Assembly (NCBI GenBank): GCA_964488355.1
Contig: CAZAUJ010000001.1
Coordinates: 124,001 to 188,000 of the forward strand
DNA: 64,000 nucleotides
Source: Thermoanaerobaculum sp964488355
GTDB lineage: Bacteria; Acidobacteriota; Thermoanaerobaculia; Thermoanaerobaculales; Thermoanaerobaculaceae
Reading direction: 5' to 3'
Under the pieces are notes generated by a model, which was not told the DNA's origin, searched no databases, and saw only the letters and a program-made list of their open reading frames with translations. Shown in pieces: positions 1 to 7,255 of this stretch. Every line of letters starts with the position of its first letter. Position 1 is the first letter of the stretch. A program made the position numbers and the translations under genes.

Positions 1-167
1 CGCCGAGCCTTTGGCCGAAAGCGAGCTGGGCGCGAGGAAAAAGTAAATGCCGTCCTCCTCCACCCGCACGTCTTGTGGGGGTAGGTGCCGGGCAAGGCTA
101 CCGCCCCCAGCCAGCGGTCATCCTCAAAGATCAGCGCCTGCGTAGGGTCGTAAAGGACCAGGGTGCT
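1..167 (-). pseudogene. Possible decayed gene fragment at left edge
   Basis: Reading the minus strand from about 167 leftwards gives protein-like sequence (VLYDPTQALIFEDDRW, then VRVEEDGIYFFLAPSS) in two frames. They join if one C is added to the CCCCC run near positions 75-82. A TAA lies just upstream (168-170) and I see no start codon, so this is either a frameshifted remnant or an indel error at the contig edge. I do not recognise the family. The rest of 168-580 shows no gene I can support. Confidence 0.25.
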
Positions 168-593
168 TTAGATCGCGAGGGCATGAGCGGGCCGGAGCGG
201 CCGGTGCCCCGAAGATGGACCCGTGAGTCACGAAATCGGTTCGGCTCCAGGGCCTTCGCGAGGGCGGCCCTGGTGGGCGTCTCTCCAAGCATCGCCCCAA
301 ACATAAGGCCCCTGGGAACGAGAAAGCGGCGCCTCGGCGGCCTCGATCAAGCCTAAGCGCTTCTTCGCTACGCAGGTGCGGCTACCCCCGGCGCAAGCGG
401 GCTGCTCCTGCGGTTCCACTGGGAGGGTAGTAACCCCCAGGGCAAGGACCCCAGAGTGCCCGGGGCTGCGGAAGGCTCGCAAGCGATCTGCTGTGGGTGC
501 GCAAGGCTGGGGAAGGGGAAGCTCGCGCGTGCGCGGGAAATGGGACAACTTAAGGTAAGATTTTCAAGTTTGCGTTCAATTGCTACTAAAAGC

Positions 594-624
594 TTTAAAC
601 TGCTGAGAGCGGCTGTACTACAAT
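594..624 (+). promoter_or_regulatory. dnaE promoter, leaderless type
   Basis: A TACAAT -10 box at 619-624 ends 7 nt before the dnaE ATG at 632. The predicted transcription start therefore falls at or next to the start codon. The nearest -35-like hexamer is TTTAAA at 594-599 (19-nt spacer), which is weak. No Shine-Dalgarno sequence precedes the ATG. Confidence 0.5.
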
Positions 625-631
625 TGCCGCC

Positions 632-3600
632 ATGCCGGAAGGCTTTGTCCACCTTCATTTGCATTCCCACTACTCGCTCCTCGATGCCACCATCCGCCTG
701 GACGAGTTGATGAGGCAGGTGGCCCACTTGGGCATGGAAGCGGTGGCCCTCACCGACCACGGCAACCTCTTCGGCGTGTTCGAGTTCGTGACCGCGGCAC
801 GCAAGTACGGCCTTCGTCCCATCGTGGGTTGCGAGCTTTACGTAGCGCCCGGCAGCCGCTTCGAGCGGCAGGGCAACCCTTACGGCCGGCACAAGCCCTA
901 CCACCACCTCACGGTGCTGGTGGAAAACGAGCAGGGCTGGTACAACCTCATGCAGCTGTCGACTTTTTCCTATTTGGAAGGCTTTTACCATCGCCCGCGG
1001 GTGGACAAGGAGCTCCTGAGAAAATACGGCCAGGGGCTCATAGCCCTTTCCGGCTGCTTGGCCGGCGAGATTCCCCAGGCGCTGTTGGCCGGGGAATCGG
1101 ACCGGGCGGCGCGGGTCGTGGCCGAGTACCGGGAAATCTTCGGTCCCGACCACTTTTTCCTCGAAATCCAAGACCACGGCCTGCCAGAGGAGGCCCGAGC
1201 GCGCGAGGCGCTGGTAGCCCTTTCCGCCAAAACCGGGGTTCCCTTGGTGGCCACCAACGACTGCCACTTTCACCGCCGTGAGGATGTGGATGCCCACCGG
1301 GCGCTCATAGCCATTGGCCAAAACAAGACCCTCCAGGAGCTCGCTCAAGACTACGCCTACAACGACGAGTTTTACGTCAAATCGCCCCAGGAGATGGCGG
1401 CCCTGTTTGCGGATGGGCCGCAGGCCCTAGCCGCGACCGTGGAGATTGCCCATCGTTGCCGCTTCTCGCTGGGGGATCACCGGCCCCTGTTGCCCCGGTA
1501 CCCAGGCCTGCCGGAGGGCACCTCGGCCGACGAGTTTTTGGCCAGCTTGGCGCGCGAGGGCCTGGAGCGCCGCGTGTCCCAGCCTCGTCCCCGGCGCCAC
1601 AGGGACAGGGAGTATTGGCAGCGCTTGGACTACGAGTTGAGAGTCATCCACGAGGTTGGATTTGAGGGCTATTTCCTCATCGTCTGGGACTTTGTGAGCT
1701 TTGCCCGACGCAACGGCATTCCTGTTGGGCCGGGGCGGGGGAGCGCCGCCGGTTCCTTGGTTTCCTACGCCTTGGAAATCACCGACATCGATCCCCTAGA
1801 GTATGACCTGCTGTTCGAGCGCTTCCTCAACCCCGAACGCATCAGCATGCCCGACATTGACATCGATTTTTGCAAACGGCGGCGCGAGGAGGTCATCGAG
1901 CACGTGCGCACGCTTTACGGCGAGGAAAACGTTTGCCAGATCGCCACCTTCAACGTGCTTCAGGCTCGCTCGGTGATCCGCGATGTGGGCCGGGTCATGG
2001 GCATGAGCTTTGCCGAAACCGATCGCATCGCGCGCCTGGTTCCCGAGACCTTGGGCGTCACCTTGGACGAGGCATTGGCCCAATCGCCAGCCTTGGCAGA
2101 GGCCTGTGAGAAGGACCCTCGAGTGGGCCAGGTGGTGGCTATTGGCAAGCGCTTGGAAGGCTTGGCCCGGCACTGCGGCATGCACGCCGCGGGCGTGGTG
2201 ATCGCGCCCAAGCCGGTACGCGAAATCGTGCCCCTTTACCGCACGAGCCGAGATGAAATCGTCACCCAGTTCGACAAGGACGTGATCGAGAAGCTGGGCC
2301 TTTTGAAGATGGACCTGTTGGGGCTCAAAACCCTCACCATCATGGAGGACACCCTTGCCAGCATCGAAAAGTCGGGGCTGCCGCGCCCCAACTTGCGTGA
2401 GCTCAGCTTAGACGATCCTAAGGTCTACGAGCTTTTTGCCAGCGGCGAAACCGAGGGCATTTTCCAATTCGAATCCGCGGGCATGCGCCAGCTGTTGGTC
2501 ACCACCCGACCCGAGCGCTTTGAGGACTTGGCTGCCCTGAACGCCCTGTACCGCCCGGGTCCCATGAGCTGGATTGCCGACTACGCTGACCGCAAGGCGG
2601 GTCGCACACCCATTGTGTACATCTTTCCCGAGCTGGAAAAGATCCTGGCGGAAACCTACGGCGTGATCGTCTACCAAGAGCAGGTGATGCGCATTGCCGT
2701 GGACCTGGCCGGGTTCACCATGGCCGCAGCCGATACGCTGCGCAAGGCCATGGGTAAAAAGATCAAAGAGCTGATTGACGAGCAGGGGCAAGCTTTTATC
2801 GAGGGGGCGGTGGCCAAGGGCTACGACCGGCAAAAGGTGCAGGCCCTTTGGGAACAAATTGTGCCCTTTGCCCAGTACGGCTTCAACAAGTCCCATTCGG
2901 TGGCCTACGCTCTGGTGGCGTACCAAACGGCCTACCTCAAGGCCTATTACCCCCTGTACTTTTGGGCCGCCACGCTCTCCAGCCAGGTGGACGACTCGGA
3001 TCAGCTCGCCCTTTACCTCAACCTGCTTAAAGGCAAAGGCTTCCGCATCCTGCCGCCGGACGTGAATCGCTCGCAGGCGGACTTTTCGGTGGAGGACGAG
3101 GCCATCCGCGTGGGCCTTTCGGCGGTGAAGGGTTTGGGTGAAGCGGCGGTCCAGGCCATCCTCCGCGCTCGTGAAGCCTCCGGCGGGTTCAGCTCGGTGA
3201 TTGGCTTTCTCCGCGCCCTACCCGAGCGCTCGGCCAACCGCCGAGTCTTGGAAAGCCTAATTCGCGCCGGTTGTCTGGACTCCCTTTATCCCCATCGTGG
3301 CCTGTTGCTGGCCCAATTGGACCGCTTGATGGAGCGAGCCCAGCGCCAGCGCGAAGCCATCGACCGAGGGCAAGGTTTCCTGTTTGGGCTGGAAACGGAG
3401 GAAGGGGACAACCTACCTGATCCCAACTCGGTGGAACCGCAACCCGCTCAGGAACTGCTGGCCGGAGAGCGGGAAAGCTTGGGCTTTTACCTTTCCGGCC
3501 ACCCCATGGATCGTTACCGCAAGCTGTTGGAGCTGCTTGGGGTCGTGCCCCTTTCCCAGCTGGAGGCTAGGTGGGAAGCGGGGGAGCGACAGGTGGCGGT

Positions 3601-4120
3601 GGCGGGGTTGGTGTCTGGTTTTTCATCCCTGAAGGCACGTGACCGCAACGGGCAAGGTAGCCGTCTGATGGCTCGGTTCGTGCTGGAGGACCAGGAGGCG
3701 TCTGTGCCGGCGGTGGTCTTTCCTGATGCTTTCGAAAGATTGCAGAAGATTTTGGAAAACGGTCGAGCCCTCAAGGTGATGGCCACGTTAAGCAAAAGCC
3801 CGCGAGATGAAAAGCTGGAGCTGCGGGTGGAGGACGCGTTCCCGCTGGAGGGAATCGAAACGCGCCGTGCCTCGGCCCTGCGGGTGACCCTACCCCTCGA
3901 ACGCTTTGGCAAGGAAGAGCAGCTGGAAGAGCTCCTGGCGCTGTTCGATGAGTGCGAGGGTTCCCTTCCTTTGCGGTTGCGGCTGGTGGGGGAGGACTTC
4001 ACCGCCGAGCTTTTGCCCAGCCGGGTGCGGGGCGTGGATGCGGAAAAGCTTCTGCCGCGGCTGCGCCAGCTTTTGGGTCCGGGAAGAGCCGAGTACCTGT
4101 TCAACGGCAGCGAGCCTTGA
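632..4120 (+). CDS. dnaE: DNA polymerase III subunit alpha
   Basis: Catalytic subunit of the replicative DNA polymerase. The 1162-aa length fits the DnaE1 class. The N-terminal PHP domain starts with HLHLHSHYS (7-15) and TDHGN (41-45). The polymerase active site is PDIDIDF at 407-413, followed by palm/fingers motifs such as FNKSHSVAYALVAY. A helix-hairpin-helix region and an OB-fold (about 985-1040) precede the C-terminal domain. The start at 632 is chosen because PHP proteins begin immediately with this His-rich strand and a -10 box lies 7 nt upstream. It is a single-gene unit, and no terminator with a T-run follows. Identity is certain from the motifs and full length. Confidence 0.98.
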   Translation: MPEGFVHLHLHSHYSLLDATIRLDELMRQVAHLGMEAVALTDHGNLFGVFEFVTAARKYGLRPIVGCELYVAPGSRFERQGNPYGRHKPYHHLTVLVENEQGWYNLMQLSTFSYLEGFYHRPRVDKELLRKYGQGLIALSGCLAGEIPQALLAGESDRAARVVAEYREIFGPDHFFLEIQDHGLPEEARAREALVALSAKTGVPLVATNDCHFHRREDVDAHRALIAIGQNKTLQELAQDYAYNDEFYVKSPQEMAALFADGPQALAATVEIAHRCRFSLGDHRPLLPRYPGLPEGTSADEFLASLAREGLERRVSQPRPRRHRDREYWQRLDYELRVIHEVGFEGYFLIVWDFVSFARRNGIPVGPGRGSAAGSLVSYALEITDIDPLEYDLLFERFLNPERISMPDIDIDFCKRRREEVIEHVRTLYGEENVCQIATFNVLQARSVIRDVGRVMGMSFAETDRIARLVPETLGVTLDEALAQSPALAEACEKDPRVGQVVAIGKRLEGLARHCGMHAAGVVIAPKPVREIVPLYRTSRDEIVTQFDKDVIEKLGLLKMDLLGLKTLTIMEDTLASIEKSGLPRPNLRELSLDDPKVYELFASGETEGIFQFESAGMRQLLVTTRPERFEDLAALNALYRPGPMSWIADYADRKAGRTPIVYIFPELEKILAETYGVIVYQEQVMRIAVDLAGFTMAAADTLRKAMGKKIKELIDEQGQAFIEGAVAKGYDRQKVQALWEQIVPFAQYGFNKSHSVAYALVAYQTAYLKAYYPLYFWAATLSSQVDDSDQLALYLNLLKGKGFRILPPDVNRSQADFSVEDEAIRVGLSAVKGLGEAAVQAILRAREASGGFSSVIGFLRALPERSANRRVLESLIRAGCLDSLYPHRGLLLAQLDRLMERAQRQREAIDRGQGFLFGLETEEGDNLPDPNSVEPQPAQELLAGERESLGFYLSGHPMDRYRKLLELLGVVPLSQLEARWEAGERQVAVAGLVSGFSSLKARDRNGQGSRLMARFVLEDQEASVPAVVFPDAFERLQKILENGRALKVMATLSKSPRDEKLELRVEDAFPLEGIETRRASALRVTLPLERFGKEEQLEELLALFDECEGSLPLRLRLVGEDFTAELLPSRVRGVDAEKLLPRLRQLLGPGRAEYLFNGSEP

Positions 4121-4586
4121 CCGGAAAAACCGGGGCTGGGGCGACACACGGGCGGCGCGTCCCTGGCCCTCAGCAGCCCGCTCTGACGTGCAGCCCCCTC
4201 GTTCCCTGGCCCGACAATGGCGCCACCTCACTCCCTTGCGAAGGCTTGGCAACGCTGGGACGGTCCGCAGATTGCTTCTTGCTCCCACCGGTCAATCCCA
4301 GGAACCTCCCCAAGGAGCTGCCTTGGAACCCACTTGACAGGAGAGAAAAAATATTCCCAGCGCGAGGCGCGCCGGGCCAAACACAACGTGCGAGGTTGTT
4401 CAACCCGACGGGTGTGACTGCGCCTTGCGTTTTTGCCGCCTCAACACGGACGGCCAGAGTGCCTCTACCCGGGTCGGCGCCTGCGACGACGGCTGGTACG
4501 GTCGCGGCTGGCGGTGCTAAGAAATTGAACTAATTCAAACGCATAACGAGGTAAGAATTAAGATGGCGAGGTGACAGGAGGCAAGT
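4121..4586. other. Intergenic region, 466 nt
   Basis: No gene could be supported here. A short CCGG-AAAAA-CCGG hairpin directly follows the dnaE stop (4121-4133) but lacks a T-run. Near the right end, 4525-4538 contains TTGAACTAATTCAA, a small inverted repeat in an AT-rich stretch that probably belongs to the promoter of the next gene; I cannot place its -10 with confidence. Confidence 0.4.
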
Positions 4587-5180
4587 ATGAAACGTTCTCG
4601 CCACGTAGTACGGGTTTGCTTGCCAGTGGTGGCAGCCTTGCTTGCGCACCCGAGCGCGGGGGCGGGGCAGAACGAGCCGTTTCTCGGCAACGTTGACTTA
4701 AGTGGCGGGAAGGTACTGCTGGCCAGAAACAACGCCGGGGAGGTGCTCACCTTTGAGCCCACTTCTGGCCGCTTACGCCTGCGGGAACCCAAAGGAAACC
4801 TGCTCTTGCAGCGCCAGCTGGCCGATCCACGTGTTCAGGGCCAAGCCTGGAAGGTGGCCCTGAGGGAACACCGCGCTCTCGTGTCGTTTTTCGAGCAGGC
4901 AGCCAACGACGAAGAGAGTTACCGAAACGTGGTGGTGGACCTGGACGACGGCCGCGTAATGGCGAGCTTGTTCTTGCCGGGGGTGGTAATGGAGGCGATG
5001 GGCGCCAAGGATGGTTGGGCAATTTCCCTGCAGCGATTTGCTGGCCAAAAGGCGGGCCTAGCCTTGGGCTTTTGGCGAGTTTCGCTGGAGCGCGTCAGCG
5101 ATGAGGGCAAAGCCATGGAGCAGCTGGTGCTCCCTATGAGCCCTGAAGAGCTGGCCAAGGCCGAGGGGTTGCCCGGCTAG
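4587..5180 (+). CDS. Secreted protein of unknown function, possibly truncated by TAG
   Basis: I do not recognise the family. The 197-aa product has a typical signal peptide (MKRSRH, then a hydrophobic stretch ending PSAGAGQ), so it should be exported. The mature part looks beta-rich and resembles repeats of the type GEVLTFEPTSGRLRLREP. The start is well supported: AGGAGG at 4576-4581 precedes the ATG by 5 nt. The TAG at 5178-5180 is followed in the same frame by 81 further sense codons ending at TAA 5424-5426, with amphipathic charged sequence at the end (SVEDARQELVRRVEKAPEEV). The intact gene was therefore probably about 279 codons long, and this may be a nonsense mutant or a readthrough gene. 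Confidence 0.65.
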   Translation: MKRSRHVVRVCLPVVAALLAHPSAGAGQNEPFLGNVDLSGGKVLLARNNAGEVLTFEPTSGRLRLREPKGNLLLQRQLADPRVQGQAWKVALREHRALVSFFEQAANDEESYRNVVVDLDDGRVMASLFLPGVVMEAMGAKDGWAISLQRFAGQKAGLALGFWRVSLERVSDEGKAMEQLVLPMSPEELAKAEGLPG

Positions 5181-5426
5181 CTGCCCTCACCCGTCAAGCC
5201 GCTGGGGGTTGGCGCCGAGGTATGGGTCATCGCTGGGGTAAGCTACCAGCTCTGGCGCCCCAAACAGGCAAGCAAAAGCTCTGCCGTGCTCCACCCACCG
5301 GACTGCCTGGCAGCTAAGGCACAGGTGCTTTCGGTGGAAGATGCTCGCCAAGAGCTGGTCAGGCGAGTGGAGAAAGCGCCGGAGGAGGTAAAGGCGGCGG
5401 TGCTGCGCTCCCTGCCACCGGGCTAA
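5181..5426 (+). pseudogene. In-frame continuation of the preceding gene after TAG
   Basis: Eighty-one sense codons follow the stop at 5178-5180 in the same frame and end at TAA 5424-5426. There is no credible independent start or ribosome site. The composition (for example RQELVRRVEKAPEEVKAAVL) looks like real protein, not antisense noise. Function unknown. It may be reached only by readthrough or may be dead. Confidence 0.4.
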
Positions 5427-5746
5427 CCTGGAACGAGCATGCTCACCCTTGCGGCTGCTGCCGCCAGCTTCGGCCGGTGGACAGTGGTGGTGGTGCGGGA
5501 AGGCCGCGGGAGCTCCATTCAGCCCGCGGGCTGGTGGGGGAGTGGAAGTTTTGCCCAGCCTTCCCCAGTGACCCCGTTCCAGGTTGGCGGCGTCTAAGGC
5601 TGCTTCGCGTTGTGTGGGCTCGCAATGAAAAGTAAAAGCGTTTGCCGAGCATCTCGACAAGGAGTAGAAACCATGCTCTCGGAGTCCTGCTTTCGGCTCT
5701 CCTCAAAGATCACCGCCAAAGGCAAATGGTAGAACCATACATGTGC
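5427..5746. other. Intergenic region, about 320 nt
   Basis: No supportable gene. A 52-codon open frame from the ATG at 5439 has no Shine-Dalgarno and no recognisable product. The promoter of the following aminotransferase gene starts at 5747. Confidence 0.4.
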
Positions 5747-5775
5747 TTGCACTCACGCTCATTTTCCCTTATTCT
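5747..5775 (+). promoter_or_regulatory. Sigma-70 promoter for rocD
   Basis: TTGCAC (5747-5752), a 17-nt spacer and TATTCT (5770-5775). The predicted transcript starts near 5782 and leaves about 30 nt of leader containing the GGAGGT ribosome site at 5802-5807. This is one of the clearest conventional (leadered) promoters in the window. Confidence 0.6.
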
Positions 5776-5811
5776 GCCGCAGGCGGCGCGCTCGCCCAAT
5801 CGGAGGTGACC

Positions 5812-7029
5812 ATGACGCAAGGGGAAAACTGCCTGACAGCCCAGCAACTCATTGCCTTGGAGGAAAAGCACGGGGCCCAAAATTACCACCCCCTGGATGT
5901 GGTTATCACACGTGCTTCGGGAGTGTGGGTTTGGGATGTGGAGGGCAACCGCTACTTGGACTTTCTCGCGGCTTATTCCGCGGTAAACCAGGGTCACTGC
6001 CACCCCAAGATTGTGGCAGCCTTAAAAGAGCAGGCAGAACGCGTTACCTTGACTTCCCGCGCCTTTCGCAACGACCAGCTGGGCCCTTTGTGCCACCAAC
6101 TCAGCGAGGTTTCAGGCTTTTCTCGCTTCTTGCCCATGAACACCGGCGCTGAGGCGGTGGAAACGGCCATCAAAGCGGCGCGAAAGTGGGGGTACACCGT
6201 CAAGGGGGTGCCCAGGGATCAGGCAGAAATCATCGTTTTCGAAGGGAACTTCCACGGCCGAACCACCACGATTGTGAGCTTCTCCACTGAAGAGCAGTAC
6301 CGGGAGGGTTTCGGTCCCTTCACCCCCGGCTTCCGCATCCTCCCTTACGGGGACCTGGCTGCGGTCGAGGCGGCTATCACCGACAACACGGTGGCAGTGC
6401 TGGTCGAGCCCATTCAGGGGGAAGGAGGCATCATCGCCCCGCCGGCAGGCTTTCTTAAGGGCCTGCGCGAGCTCACTCAGCGCCACAAGGTACTCCTGTT
6501 GCTGGACGAAATCCAGTCGGGCCTGGGTCGTACGGGTAGGCTCTTTGCTTACGAGCACGAGGGCATTCGCCCCGACGTGGTCATCATCGGCAAGGCCTTG
6601 GGCGGTGGCTGCGTGCCCATTTCCGGCATTTTGGCGGACGACGAGGTCATGGGTGTTTTCCGGCCGGGCGATCACGGCTCAACCTTTGGCGGCAATCCAT
6701 TGGCGTGCGCGGTGGCGCGGGTGGCGCTTCGGGTCCTGTTGGAAGAGGGCATGATTGAGAACTCGGCCCGGTTAGGAGAGTACTTCCTCCAGCAGCTGCA
6801 AAGCCTTTCTTCTGCTTATGTGAAGGAGGTTCGTGGGAAAGGCCTTTGGATAGGCGTGGAGCTGGTGCGGGAGGCAGGCGGGGCGCGGCGGTTTTGCGAA
6901 GCGCTGCAAAAGGAAGGCTTGCTCTGCAAGGAAACCCACGTAAACACCATTCGCTTTGCCCCACCGCTGGTGATCACCAAGGAGGAAATCGACTGGGCGA
7001 TGGAGAGGATTGCGCGAGTGCTCTGCTGA
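5812..7029 (+). CDS. rocD: Ornithine--oxo-acid aminotransferase
   Basis: PLP-dependent class III aminotransferase that moves the delta-amino group of ornithine to 2-oxoglutarate, linking arginine/ornithine to glutamate semialdehyde and proline. The 405-aa length matches RocD. Visible motifs: NTGAEAVETAIKAARKWGY near the N-terminal third, LLLLDEIQSGLGRTGR, and GKALGGGCVPISG containing the PLP lysine. The start at 5812 is preferred over an upstream frame start because GGAGGT at 5802-5807 sits 4 nt before it and a promoter lies upstream. Other class III aminotransferases (acetylornithine, GABA) are less likely given the YHPLDVVITRASG N-terminus. It is transcribed alone, convergent with the lptFG gene. 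Confidence 0.9.
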   Translation: MTQGENCLTAQQLIALEEKHGAQNYHPLDVVITRASGVWVWDVEGNRYLDFLAAYSAVNQGHCHPKIVAALKEQAERVTLTSRAFRNDQLGPLCHQLSEVSGFSRFLPMNTGAEAVETAIKAARKWGYTVKGVPRDQAEIIVFEGNFHGRTTTIVSFSTEEQYREGFGPFTPGFRILPYGDLAAVEAAITDNTVAVLVEPIQGEGGIIAPPAGFLKGLRELTQRHKVLLLLDEIQSGLGRTGRLFAYEHEGIRPDVVIIGKALGGGCVPISGILADDEVMGVFRPGDHGSTFGGNPLACAVARVALRVLLEEGMIENSARLGEYFLQQLQSLSSAYVKEVRGKGLWIGVELVREAGGARRFCEALQKEGLLCKETHVNTIRFAPPLVITKEEIDWAMERIARVLC

Positions 7030-7255
7030 GCACCGGGCGCGCCCTGGCGAGTTTCACCGCTGATGTTTCGCTTCCGGCGCTGGTACCGGCTTGCGGGTCT
7101 TCCCCGGGCCCTTCCGCTTCGCACCACAGCTTGCGCATAGCTTTTTGCGCGAGCTGGTCATCCGGTGTGTAGGCTAACCACCGATGCTTCGCGCGGCCAG
7201 CTCCGGGAGATGACGGCCGCCCGGAAGCGGCCCTGCCTACGTCGGCATGCCGACA
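7030..7255. other. Intergenic region between convergent genes
   Basis: It holds two inverted repeats next to the end of the lptFG gene: GGCCGC-CCGGAA-GCGGCC at 7215-7232 (6-bp stem) and the perfect palindrome at 7241-7254. Neither is followed by a T-run. No gene is evident. Confidence 0.5.
7241..7254. repeat. 14-bp palindrome, copy 1 (parS candidate)
   Basis: GTCGGCATGCCGAC, a perfect palindrome, lies directly downstream of lptFG on the minus strand. The identical 14-mer occurs once more, at 10588-10601 inside parB. With flanks, the minus-strand copy reads TGTCGGCATGCCGACG, 15 of 16 bases matching the parB copy. A ParB or other dimeric regulator site is possible; a terminator hairpin is unlikely because the central loop would be only 2 nt. 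Confidence 0.4.

Noticed and set aside
5439..5597. 52-codon open frame upstream of rocD
   Set aside because: No ribosome site, composition Ala/Val/Gly/Ser rich without family; likely chance.
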